From Brachycybe producta (taxonomy: Eukaryota; Arthropoda; Diplopoda; Playtdesmida; Andrognathidae): DNA of 64,000 nucleotides. The stretch lies in contig JAUPFP010000009.1 in assembly GCA_036925085.1 (NCBI GenBank), forward strand, positions 2,276,001-2,340,000. The letters run 5' to 3'. The position numbers and the translations under genes are program-made. The notes below the pieces were generated by a model. It saw nothing but the letters and a program-made list of their open reading frames with translations. It was not told the DNA's origin and did no database searches. This document shows, in pieces, positions 1-11,700 of the stretch (position 1 is its first letter; each line of letters opens with the position of its first letter).

Positions 1-314
1 TCATTTGTAAATTTAATGAACAAATCCATTAGTTGGTTATAAGTTATAACAGGTGCAGTTTTTTTTAAAACTTTATTACGTCACCAAAGTACATATTCGT
101 TATCACTAGGGCCAACGGTTTCATGCCCTAAAAATCAAAAAAATATGCATGCAAATATGCTGTCATAAATCCTAAAATATGCCCACAAAATATGCACTAA
201 TGGATATCATTTGCACAATAATTTTTTTTTTTAGGATTGCAATACACAACAAAAAACATTATCAAATTTTCAAATTTAAAATTATGCAGATTGTTATGGA
301 GTAGAGCTTTATAC

Positions 315-525
315 ACAGGCATTGAGAAATCGGGACGAACACAAGTTGGCTCCGCCCTTTTTATGACGACCGGGAACTTCTAATTCGGTTTGTTGTGTGG
401 TTCGATGTTGAAATGGGCGGAGCATGTGACGGCAGACTACATAACCAACCAATTAGAAGTTGCGTTCGTCATGAAAAGGGCGGAGCCAACTATATTAAGT
501 TCGTCTCGATTTCTAAATGCCTGTG
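315..525. repeat. Family C MITE copy 1
   Basis: About 210-bp near-palindromic element. Its ends read ACAGGCAnTnAGAAATCGGG and the inverse; it contains GGCTCCGCCC/GGGCGGAGC boxes and the inner ACTTCTAATTGGTT module. Eleven copies occur in the window. Confidence 0.85.
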
Positions 526-1080
526 TCAGGTATGCCTGTGCAGGTCGACTGGAGCATATGATGTACTGTAGATGATAAAACTGCACAGTTACTTTGACCT
601 GCACGGGCGACCAGAACATATGTAGCCATGTGGCAGATGTCAGGTCAGGTGCCAGAAGACTATAGAAAACGTGAATGATGACAGTTTTACCAGAGCATGT
701 GCACGGTGCACTACTGTTGTCAGGTCAACCTACACAGGCCTGCCTGTGCAGGCATACCTGACAGGCTTACCAGAATGCATGGGTGCAGTATTTTCATCCG
801 GTGAACCTGTACAGGCATACCTGATAGGTTTACCTGAAAGCCCACATGATGCCCATGAAGTTTGTCCCGATTTCTAAATGCCTGTATACCTGACAGGTTT
901 ACTTGAATGTGTTTGGCGGCCTTTAGTTTTCTTAACGCTCTTTTTCTCTCCCCAACTCTCTCTCTCTCTCTCTGTTTTTAGCTGTCTTTCTTTTTTTCTC
1001 AACATCTCTTTCTCTCGCCTTCTTTTTCTTTCTTTTTTTTCCCTTTATTTCCCCTTTTTAGGGGGGGCGCCCCCTGAGCC
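526..1080. repeat. Degenerate CCTGTGCAGGCATACCTGACAGG repeats, then CT-rich tract
   Basis: Between about 620 and 910 a motif of the type CAGGCATACCTGACAGG(C/T)TTACC recurs four to five times, including a family-C end fragment near 862-885. It is followed by a C/T-rich stretch (930-1060). No gene is seen. Confidence 0.55.
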
Positions 1081-1912
1081 CCTCACCTGGGTCCACCACT
1101 GATACTTCATTTTTATTTCACATGACGTTTTCCGTATAGTAGAGCAAGAAGAGAAAAAAACATTAGTAAAGGCTTGTCCGGGCTACCGTAAGAGAAAAGC
1201 AGTATTTAATGTATGGCCTATCGGCGCTACCGTACAACATGGGCTCCAATGTTTTGGCGTAAAATGTTTTACCATTGTAACCTATGGAAGTAGAAGTAAT
1301 CCGAGCGCTCCATGTGACGTCACTTCTTTATTGTTATTGGTCGAAAAGGCGGCATTTTCGCGGGATTTTTTCTCAGCTGTGTGTTGTGATCGAAGGTGAC
1401 GCAATGTTAAGTGTGGCTGCCAACGGTTTCTAATTTTCTACAACGAAAGAAGTGAAAAAGCTCGACGTTTAAGTGTTTTTGGTGTCGATTTAACGCAAGT
1501 TTCCTTGTTTTTCAAGTGTAAAATACGCGGATTATTGTTATAACGTTGTTTTACGGTGAAAAGGTAGCTTAAAAAGTTTATATATAAAGAAACTTTTTGC
1601 TTCCGATTTTGACGGACATGTTGAATCCTATGACGAGAACAGCGCGGTTCGCGCTCATCTCTAGGAGCGTGGTCTTAATGGCGCAACCCAGCACAATGTG
1701 TATGTTAATATATCACACTCGTATATATCAATTGTTTCTTATGCAAATGTTATCTTTATTTATTATTTGAACGTAATTGGCACAATTGCAACTATAATTA
1801 GCACAATAGAAAGAGACGTGCACGTGTGACGTCATCGTAAATACCCTGCAAAATGCAATCGATCCTTAACTGGCAATGGTGGTGGTGCGCGTGGAGGACA
1901 GGCATGTAAAGA
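1081..1912. other. Unassigned downstream flank
   Basis: No recognisable gene or complete repeat. TGACGTCA palindromes occur near 1315 and 1827. Minus-strand AATAAA near 1755-1765 could serve the cyclase 3' end, but nothing proves it. Confidence 0.4.
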
Positions 1913-2120
1913 CACAGGCTGTTAGCGATCGGGACAAACAGATGTTGGCTCCGTCTTTTTTTATAACGAACGCAACTCCTAATTGGTTGGTTATGTAGTC
2001 TGACGTCAAATGCTCCGCCCTTTTCAACATCGAACCACACAACAAACCAATTAGAAGTTACCGGTCGTCATAAAAAGGGCGGAGCCAACTTCTGTTCGCC
2101 CCTATTTCTAATTGCCTATT
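1913..2120. repeat. Family C MITE copy 2
   Basis: Palindromic ACAGGC-ended element with TGACGTCA in the middle; somewhat diverged. Confidence 0.8.
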
Positions 2121-2129
2121 GTAAAGACA

Positions 2130-2545
2130 CAGGCAAGTAATGACAGTTAGATACAGTCGTTTGCCCCGCCCCTTTTATGGGTGCCGTCAATATCGAATTG
2201 GTTTGTTATGTGGTCTCACGTCACATGCCCCGCCCTTTTCAGTTTCCAATTGGTTGATATTTGGTGTGACGCTCATAAAAGACGTGGGTCAAGCGACTGT
2301 ATCTCTCTGTCTTTACTTGCCTGTTGTAAAGACAGGGAGATACAGTTGTTGGCTTTGTCCTTTTATGAGCGTCAGACCAAATACAATGAAATATTTCCAT
2401 ATTGATTTCCATATTGAAAAGGGCGGGGCATGTGACGCCAGACCACATAACAAGCCAATTAGATGTTGCTGGTCCTCAGAAAATGGGGGCCAGGCAAACG
2501 ACTGTATCTTATTGTCTTTACTTGCCTGTGTTGGTTGTGGGGGAG
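2130..2545. repeat. Diverged C-related MITE with a second MITE nested inside
   Basis: Outer ends ACAGGCAAGTAA / TTACTTGCCTGT with ACAGTCGTTTGCC/GGCAAACGACTGT subterminal repeats. A shorter palindromic unit (TTGGTTGATATTTGGTGTGAC...GTCAGACCAAATAC) sits inside at about 2249-2384. Confidence 0.65.
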
Positions 2546-2647
2546 AATGGATGGGTGGGGCGTAGAGAAAGGGGCAGGGCCTAAAAAGGTAACAGAGGTG
2601 TTTGGGTGGAGGAAATGAAAGGAGCCAAAGTGGTTTTGGTTTCGTTT

Positions 2648-2794
2648 TTATTTTGTACTCATTGATGGTGAACCTTGGTTACGACCTATAAGATAGTACG
2701 TCATCAGTTGACCTTTGCCCTTTACTTGAACCATTCCTCTTTGTTCGAATTCGTAGCCAAATTCTCTTAAAATGTTTGCCGTTTCTTCCACTAC
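2648..2794 (-). CDS. ADCY3-like: ADCY3-like terminal exon with stop
   Basis: Acceptor GTGATTCAG. It encodes [20 protein letters not shown], then [18 protein letters not shown], then a short tail and stop TAA. The Lys of VKGKG is the phosphate-binding lysine of C2. The C-terminal tail after LIGR is only about ten residues ([10 protein letters not shown]). An AATAAA hexamer overlaps the stop codon; further minus-strand AATAAA candidates sit near 1755-1765. The 3'UTR end is not resolved. Confidence 0.95.
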   Translation of the reverse strand, partial: VVEETANILREFGYEFEQRGMVQVKGKGQLMTYYLIGRNQGSPSMSTK

Positions 2795-5700
2795 CTGAAT
2801 CACAAATAGACACAAAAAGAATAGAAGCACGTTGTTATTAGATGTTTTTATTTATACGGAGCCATTTTGTAAAATATGTCAAAGTGAACAATGAGGTTGG
2901 ACGAATTTCTAAATTTTTTTCGAATCCAAATCCTAAAAGGTTCTCGAATCTCTCGAATCCTTCATATAATAATCCTATATTATTCATTAAGAAGATACAA
3001 ATAAATGAAATAATTATATTTATATAATATCCCAGGTCTGTGTATGTGTGTGTGGAGTAACAAAACCATTGAAGCACGTCGGAATTTATATAAATTTGAA
3101 TAAATGAACCGTTTTTTTCTCTCTCAAGGTCAACTATATGTTGAACTCTTCCTTTGGAAAGTGTAGAATTGGGAGAGAGAGAGAAAAGTGGGAGGGGGTG
3201 ACTGAAATTGAAATGAAAGGAAAAAAAAACGACGCGCATGCGCACAATTGCCTGTGAATTTTGCTCCCGTCATTTATGACGAGTTACCCCACTAGTATTA
3301 AATATTAAATTAATAATAATAAAAAACAAGTGTGGCACACTCAGGGTCGCCACAAGGTGTTGATATTGGTGATCCGGGTACCACCGAAATGGCAACAATC
3401 GCCGGGTTTTTTTTACTAGTGAACGCTTCTATTTGGGTCAGGATAAAAAGATGAACGAATGAACGGGATGAACATTGGGGTAACTCTAAAACCCAACACA
3501 GAATGCATATAGAATTAGATGAACACTATATTATGGATGAACACACATTTTAAAGGGATGAACAGAGAGAAATAAAAGGATGAACATACTTTAAAGGGCT
3601 TAGATATTGTTTAAATAAAAATTTCTCAAAATGTAGGCACTGCAATCTTTTCAGTATAAAAATGATTTTTCAAGTTTTGATTTGGTATGAAGTCACAAAA
3701 AAATAAAAAAAAATTGCACATGCGCTAAGCTTATAAAAAACAAGTAGGGTGAAAGCTGATACATTAATTCATGTGCTATTTTCATTACTATAAATTTTTT
3801 TGGTGAGTTCTTTAGATTTTTGTGGGAGGGTTTTTGAGTTTATATATTTTAAAAATATGACCTTTTCAAAATTTATATAGTGACCAATTAATAAACAATA
3901 CTTTATATTGCATTTAGCAATTCAATGTTTCTTCATTGAATGGTTGTGAGACTATTCATTGAAATTTTAGTAACACCATATAGAACACTCATGAACTGAT
4001 ATTGCCATCTGCTCAAAACAAACTGGAGGTGTATTTAGGCTCTTAAGGGGGATGAACAATGATTGACAAGAGGAAGAAACCTTAAAAAAATACATGCATT
4101 AAGAGAACTTCTTCAGGTTGCAGTGGTGCAGTTAAATATACTAATGGAAATTTGCCATCATCTAGATATGCATTGTAGCTGTTTAATGATTATTGTTCTG
4201 TAAAAAAAATAGAAATTGTTTTTAAATGTTTAAAAAAACTCGGCATGGCTTGGCTAAAATCTGTTTCGAGAAAATGGACTAAACATAAGTCGAATGCTGT
4301 TAGATGTACATGATAATTGTCACTAGACAAAGATGGTGTTGAAGTGAATGTTTTATTTAAAAACTAGCTTTGCCTTACCAGCAGGGCCGGATTTACCTAT
4401 AAGCTAACAAAAAGCTGCAGCTTAGAGCCTCACAATACAAGGGGCCTCACTTCATCAAAAAATATTTTTCCATTTTTAACAAAGTTAAGATAAAATGAAC
4501 AAAATGTTTATTCATCAAAGTGTTCAGAGTTAGAAAGGTCATCTTTAGAATCAGATGTAGCATTATATACACTATTCCAGTAAAATGGAATTTGAGGGTC
4601 CACTTGAGGGTTATGACATGTTTTTGATTGCAAACAAGCTTAAAATACTCTTATGAATCAATTATATGCACCAGTGTTTCTTTTTTGGGGGGGTTTTGGT
4701 AGTTGAATACAAGTTTTCCAAATAAATTATCACTTTTTGAAATATTTCAATTTCAGAGACCTGTGAAATATTTCAATGAAATGAAATATTTCATTGAAAT
4801 TTCATTTGTAATATTTCACTGGCACACTACTACACAAATGTTAAAGAATTAAAATGTTAAAAAAAATTGTGATCAATTTTTGGTGGATGGGAAAGGGCCT
4901 CTTAAATGTTATAGCTTAGGGCCACAACCAGTCTAAATCCGGCCCTGCTTACCAGTAATTGTTTTCAAAACTTCAATGATAAGATAAGAAAATAAGTTAT
5001 TCTGTTTGAAATTTTTTCATAAATAAACTTTTTATTCATTGTTAAATAAATGCTCAATGTATTTTCAATGCAAATAAACAAAAATTAAACAATCGATAAG
5101 TTTGTTTATAAATAAAAAATTTCACCAGCTTGATTATTATCGTATCATTGAAGTATGGAAGACAGTTTTCAAAATTGATTCTAGTTGATCAGAAGGAGCA
5201 GGGTGCATTCTAGAAAAAGTAAATGAATTCTAGGAAAAACAACCAATCAGCGTGTTTTCATTTTTCTTTGATGAAATGCCTGGCAATGTGTGCCATCCTA
5301 CTTTTTTAGAAATAGAACCCACACTCAACAGTCTCTATGACAAACCTTTTTTTTTTGTCAAATGCTGAGCCTCACCAAAAATTTAATCCCAATGTTCATC
5401 CCATTCATTTGTTCATCTTTTTATCCTGACCCCTGTGGCAACCTGGTCTGCTCAAATTTTAATTTTTGGTTGAGCAGACGAATTTCCCTATGGTGGTCTG
5501 CCTGACAGCTACAGTAGGCTGTTAGGTCGGACGCCATTTTGGTGCCAGCAGACCTCTCACCATAAAGTCCATGGGTGAGAGGTCAGATGTGACCTCTGTC
5601 CCCTCCAGGTGGAGTTGCCTGGAGGTTTCCTGTGGCCTAGTCAGCCACAGGATCTGGGCAGTTGGTTGTAGGCTTTGGATGTGAGTAGACCTGTGGGTGG

Positions 5701-8700
5701 AGGTCCAGGAGACCTCCACTGGCCAGTGCGACTTCTTCTTCTTTTGTGCCTTTGGCCATTAGGCCTTTTTGTATATTTATGGTGGCTTGGCTGGTCAAAG
5801 TGGACCAGCCAGTTGTGTAAATACCACTGTCATCCTATTTTCATCTTATGCGTCGTAAGTGTCTTATTAAACACTTTTAATCTTCACTTACGTGTGTCGT
5901 GTCTATTTCTTTGGGGAAGTACCGCGGAGGGTGGGTTGTCCGGTTGGGGATCAACACCACCGTCTTTTACCAACTTGTTTCGGCCGGTACTCGTGTCGGC
6001 TTGCGGTAGAACCGGTGTTCTACCGCGATATTCTCGGCATGGTGGCGTGGTCTTTCGTCGTGTCCGTCGTGGGTGGCTCCGCGGAGCCGGCACATCCCAA
6101 GGGGGAACACCGTGTGGAGGCGGCTACGGGTACGGTCCCGTCCCCGTAAGAAGCCGGAGGACGGTAAGTTTTTACGTCCGGGGGTTTCGTGGACGTTCAA
6201 ATTTATCGGGTTATTGTAACGGTCCGGCGGGACGTTACACCCCTTCTATTGGACGTCAATGGGGTTAAAACTAATTTTACCAACGTTTTTAACATTTTTT
6301 TAAGGTTAGGATTTGAAAGAGACGAAAAAAGCGCGAACATTCGAGTTTTCGAATCTCAAATATTCTTCAAGATTAGCGGGATTCGAGGATTCGAATATCC
6401 CATCCCTAGTTTTTTTAGGTTAGGATTTGAAAGATTCGAAAGAGCGAAACAAAGCGCGAACATTCGAGTTTTCGAATCTCGAATATTTTTCAAGATTCGT
6501 GGGATTCGAGGATTCGTTTGTCCCATCCCGAGTATTTTTTTTAAAGTTAGGATTCGAAAGATTCGAAAGACGAAAAAAGCTCGAAGATTCGAGTTTTCGA
6601 ATCTCAAAACGTTTTTTGCCGCGTTTTTCTTTAGCGTTTTCGATTTTAGAACACCACTGTGATATTTCCGCTGCATTCATTGTTCAAGCTAACGGGATCG
6701 TCTACAGATATGTAGTATTTCCGGTTTGCCAAAAGCAAAGGGTGGCATTAATTTATAAGCACGGAATGTCCAACTCCACGTAATACCAGGCTACCAGCGC
6801 CCCCTAGCGGCGCATATTGGGTACTATAAGTGAACAGACATTCGAGTAGGGAATTTCTAGTGTAGTTTGGGATAAATTTTTACAAACAAAAACATACAAA
6901 TATTTAAATATATTATTATCACAAAATACATATGACAAGTCAGTAATTTCTTTGCGGGCGTGCGGGCCCTAAACCTTAGGGCCCCCTGTGCATACAGGCA
7001 ATTAGAAATCGGGACAAACAGAAGTTGGCTCCGCCCTTTTTATGACGACCGGCAACTTCTAATTGGTTTGTTGTGTGGTTAGACGTTGAAAAGGGCGGAG
7101 CATGTGACGTCAGACTACATAACCAACCAAGTAGAAGTTGCGTTCGTCATAAAAAAAGCGGAGCCAACTTCTGTTTGTCCCGATTTCTAATTGCCTGCCT
7201 GTGTATTGCGCAGTTGGCACATTCCTTAATACGGGCCTTGCATCAGTCAGCTCTGTAAAGCCAATAAAAATGCGAGAACCCAATGCGACACTTGTAACTT
7301 GTTGTTGCGCAAGTTTATTACCTGAATGTATCCGGCTTTCCCAGTGCTTTCCATTCTACTCGCTACATTGACTGTATTTCCCCACATGTCGTAATGAGGT
7401 TTCCTGGCACCAATGACACCCGCAATGATGGGACCATGATTGATTCCTTTACACAATGGAGAAAAAAAATACAAGATTGGATTCGTGTGAAACTAGAATG
7501 GGACTGTGGGAGTCTTGAGGCCCGGCGCATATTGAACCCAGCCCACGGCCATCCTATGTAGCCTTCATCCACGCGTGGTTTGGTTTGTAGCATGCGCACA
7601 GTTTTCGTAGGTCGTGGGTCACATTTTTGTTTGTTTAACGTGACAATGGATATGGAGAAGCGTCGTAAGCGTCTCCATGGTTGGGTTTCGACTGGGTTCA
7701 GTATGCGGTGCCTTGGCTGTACGGGGCGTGGGTTCTACGTGTGCGTGGCCAAGGGCTGGGCTGTGCGTCGGCTGGGTTCAATATGCGCCGGGCCTCAGAC
7801 GAGTGTTTGAAAATCTTAAAATCCATTTTACGTACCCATTCGTAAAATGAAATTGTTAAAACTCTCGGCGTTGATTTTGTGTAACGTCTCTTTGAGAGCG
7901 AGTGCGAATTGAGTTAACCGGTCCAAGTGTGCCCACCGTTCTTGAACGGAAGTATTGGCCTTGCGTAAAAAGAAAAGAAAAGTTGATGAAGAAATAATAG
8001 ATTTCTTTCTAAACTGAAAAAAAAAAATTGCAAGAAATCTGCAGGAAACAAGAAAAATCTACAACAAAAACTGAGGTAACTTGAATAATTTCAGTGGTAT
8101 AACCAGAAAAATTAAGCAAAATCTGCAGATTGTAGCATATTTCTGTACAGGCAATTAGAAAACGGGACAAACAGAAGTTGGCTCCGCCCTTTTTAGGACG
8201 AACGGCAACTTCTAATTGGTTTGTTGTGTGGTTCGACGTTGTAAAGGGCGGAGCATGTGACGTCAGACTACATAACCAACCAATTAGAAGTTGCCGTTCG
8301 TCCTAAAAAGGGCGGAGCCATCTTCTGTTTTTTTCCGTTTTCTAATTGCCTGTTATTTCTTTATATCGTCCGTTTAGTAAGTGATACCATATAACTGACA
8401 TTTTTTTGGTGCTTTTCAGGTTTTGCGAATATTTAGAAAGAAAAAAATTGTTTGTGATGTCATGTTGGTAACATAATTATATTAATTATGGCTAAAAAAA
8501 ACCATAAAAATAATTTTATTAGCAAGAAATTGTATAAGAAAACCTTAAATTTGTATTATAACGTTTTTGTTCCTCTTGTATAAAATTTATATTTTGTAGA
8601 GGTGGGATGAATCCTAAATTTTCTCGAATCCAAATCCTAAAAGGTTCTCCAATCCCCCGAATTTCTCGAATCCTTTCATATAAGAACTAGTGGGGTAACC

Positions 8701-11700
8701 CGTCATAAATGACGGGAGCAAAATTCACAGGCATTTGTGCGCATGCGCGTCGTTTTTTTCTTTTTTTACTTCTTTCATTTCAATTTCATTCACCCCCTCC
8801 CACTTTTCTCTCTCTCTCCCCTTCTACACTTTCCAACCTTTTCCCCTCACCCCCTCCCACTTTTCTCTCTCTCTCTCTCTCCCTCCCCCCCCCTTCTACA
8901 CTTTCAAAAGGAAGAGTTCAACATATAGTTGACCTTGAGAAAAAAAAACCGGTTCATTTATTCAAATTTATATAAATTCCGACGTTTTGTACAGTTACTC
9001 CACACATGCACACAGACCTGAGATATTATATATATAATTTAATATTATTCATTAAGAAGATACAAATAAATGAAATAATATTAAGCTATTAATAATAAAA
9101 AACACAGTGTGGCTTCACTCAGGGTCAGGTCACAAGGTGATGATATTGGTGATCAAGGGTCCGGCCACCGAAATTGCAACAATCGCCGGTTTTTTTGTTA
9201 AGCCCCCTTTACACCTACAATGTTTACTTGCATATTTGTGTCAATTACATTAGGTATGTTTTCCATAATGTTTTCGTACATAACATGCATAAATTAATGT
9301 ATTGGTGGTTATACACAAGTAGTGCGTAGTGTGTCAGTTTATCGTATATCTAACCTTGTGACCTTCTAGACAAGAAAATTGGGAAGAGATGTGAATATTT
9401 AACACATCTCTCCCCAATTTTCTTGTCTAGAAGGTCACAAGGGTTAGATTGCAGAGCGCATCGTATATAGCTTAGTACATAAAATACATAAGAATGATGC
9501 TGATCCTGAGAAAAAGCGCTCTAGTAGATGTGATCATTTACGAAAAATAGAACATCTTCGACATTTTTGCAACCTTGAAGAAATAATTTTAACATTCACG
9601 TCGTTATACACATATGCATTCTCGCATTTTAAAATTATTTTAGAAAGTTATTTAAGACATAATTGTAGGTGTAACGGGGGGGGGGGGGCTTTACGGAACG
9701 GCTTCAATCCCAGTCAATGGAGTTAAAACTAATTTTACCAAAGTTTTTAACAGTTGTTTTAAGGTTAGGAGGATTCGAAAGACGAAAAAAATCGCGAAGA
9801 TTCGAGTTTTCGAATCTCGATTATTTTTCAAGATTCAAGGTTTTGAATGTCCCATTCCTAATATTTTGTTAGTTACGTGGTATCACTTATTAAACAGACA
9901 ATATGGTAGTTTTTTTTTTTTTAGATTTATGAAAATTTCTGTATATTTTTTTTTTGCTGATTTCTATATCTATTCAGTAATTCCAGTAAAATAAAAATGA
10001 TGCTATTAATTCACTTCAAAAGTGAGTTTGTCGTTAAGTCCACTGGCTGCCATATAAGTCGCTCCCGTCGTTTTGATTTTGATTATGTCCATGAATTGGT
10101 CTTGCTCCAACAACTGTTAAAAGAAGATAATTATTAGAACAGACTGTGCATTGTCTTAAAGAAACCATTACACATCCAGAAATTTCTTGTCAAAATATTG
10201 TTAACATTTACTAAGCGATTACGAAAATGATTTTTAAAATTAAAAATAAGTCATTAATATAATTAATAAAATTAAAAATTAATTAACTTTTTATAAGTGT
10301 ACTTTATCAGATTGATGCGCCACCAAACAACAGCATTTGGCAATAAAAAACCAAAGTATACTTTTCTACTCGAATTCGGATGTGTTGTCACCTCACATTA
10401 CTTTTAATTCCCTATTCAAATACATGTATTTCCTATTCATTTCAAAGTGCTAGGACTTTTATATTTGAATTATCCCACCTACCAGGACTTTTATATTTGA
10501 ATTATCCCACCTACCAGGTGACTCTCGAGCTGATTGCAAGGTCACGATGATAGTTTTCATGATAGTCAGCTATCGCACTGTCGTGATGGCACTATCCCAA
10601 CTATTTCGATAGCACTATCCCAACTATTTCGTTTGACTAGATAGTTGATAGTACTATTGCGACAGTACTAGTAACTATCATGGTTACTATCACCGTACAT
10701 ACAAAACTGTCGCAATAGTAATAGTTGTTGAGTGACAACTTGTAGGAAAATATTCACTTTGTGTGGAAATTTGGCTTCTGGAGGAAGAGAGAAAACCCCT
10801 GTTGTTGACTCAAACACATTTCTTAAAGTCTCGGTTTCACGGTGATAGTTCTTTCATGAGAGTAGCTGTCATAAAATTTGTGATAGTTCACTTTCACGAT
10901 AGCAACACGTCTTGAAGTAACGTGATAGTTCTGTCACAAGAGTGTGACGTCTACTTCATAGATATCATTGAGTCAACAACAGTGTTGCCTCTCCCTCCCT
11001 CCCTCCAGAAGCCAAATTTCCCTATAAAGTGGATATTTCCCTACTAGTGGTCACTCAACTCGTAAATTATATTAGTCACTTATTTTAAATTTTAAAAAAT
11101 CGTTTTGGTAATCGTTGAATAATTCTTGACAATATTTTGACAAGAAATTTCTGGAGGTAATAGTCTCTTTAATCATTTTGAAAAGCCTTTTGAGACACTT
11201 TGCATAATATTAAAAAGGTAGTTATCTGACCGCATCAAAATCCGAGATGATGTCATTAAGAAATCGAAGACATTCCAATCCTTGGTTGTTGACTGATTCT
11301 TCTGTATAGAAATCGGAAAAGTTTGGCATCGAAGCAAACAAGACTCCAACTTCGGTGTAACTTTGACTGTAGAGTTCCTTATGTGGTAATCAACAAGAGA
11401 AAGAAACATTATTAAACAGTTAGTGTTTAAGAGGCTACATCACAAAAACTACTACAAAAAATCTCCACAAAGAGCGCTAGCATCGTTTTTCTATTGAGCC
11501 TATAGACCCAATGTTATAGAAGAAACGTTAATTTTTAAAATACACAGTAGTCGCGGCGGCAATATGTTTATTTTTCATATTTAAAGTTGTCCAATATTAA
11601 GTTTTCAAAGTGAAATGAACACCTTAAATATATGCTGATCGAGTGATAGAATGACAAAAAATTGGTAAGTGCGGCTACATTTTTAAAAAAATATTTTAAA

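Larger units (their letters stand above)
3434..6242. mobile_element. Element N with 8-bp target duplication
   Basis: Inverted ends GGGTCAGGATAAAAAGATGA (3435) and its inverse (to about 5433, then completed by the base following the LTR). The target CTTCTATT is duplicated at 3426-3433 and 6243-6250, and matches the uninterrupted D sequence. It contains several ATGAAC repeats and carries three nested insertions. The 8-bp duplication suggests hAT. Confidence 0.72.
2895..6640 (+). mobile_element. Family D hAT-like element, copy 1, interrupted by nested insertions
   Basis: The left end GAGGTTGGACGAAT with repeated TCGAATC is at 2892-3425; the remainder resumes at 6243 with TTCTATTGGACGTCAATGG. 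Intact copies elsewhere (8597, 55630) show 8-bp target duplications and TAGAGGTGGGA tips. The D 3' end, rich in GATTCGAGTTTTCGAATCTC, is repeated three times here (about 6290-6410, 6411-6540, 6541-6640). No transposase is coded; open frames on both strands are by-products of TTCGAA-type symmetry. Confidence 0.75.
8597..9860 (+). mobile_element. Family D hAT-like element, copy 2
   Basis: Starts TAGAGGTGGGATGAATCC and ends CCCATTCCTA, with the 8-bp duplication ATATTTTG (8589-8596, 9861-9868). Interrupted by a Helitron-like insertion (8687-9023) and a TTA-target element (9201-9690). Confidence 0.82.

Noticed and set aside
5675-6268. 197-codon open frame in GC-richer DNA
   Set aside because: Lies inside the solo LTR and reads on into element D; no recognisable domain, and overlapping frames on both strands are equally long.
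6189-6680. Overlapping open frames on both strands (up to 157 codons)
   Set aside because: Produced by the symmetric TTCGAATC repeats of the family D end modules.
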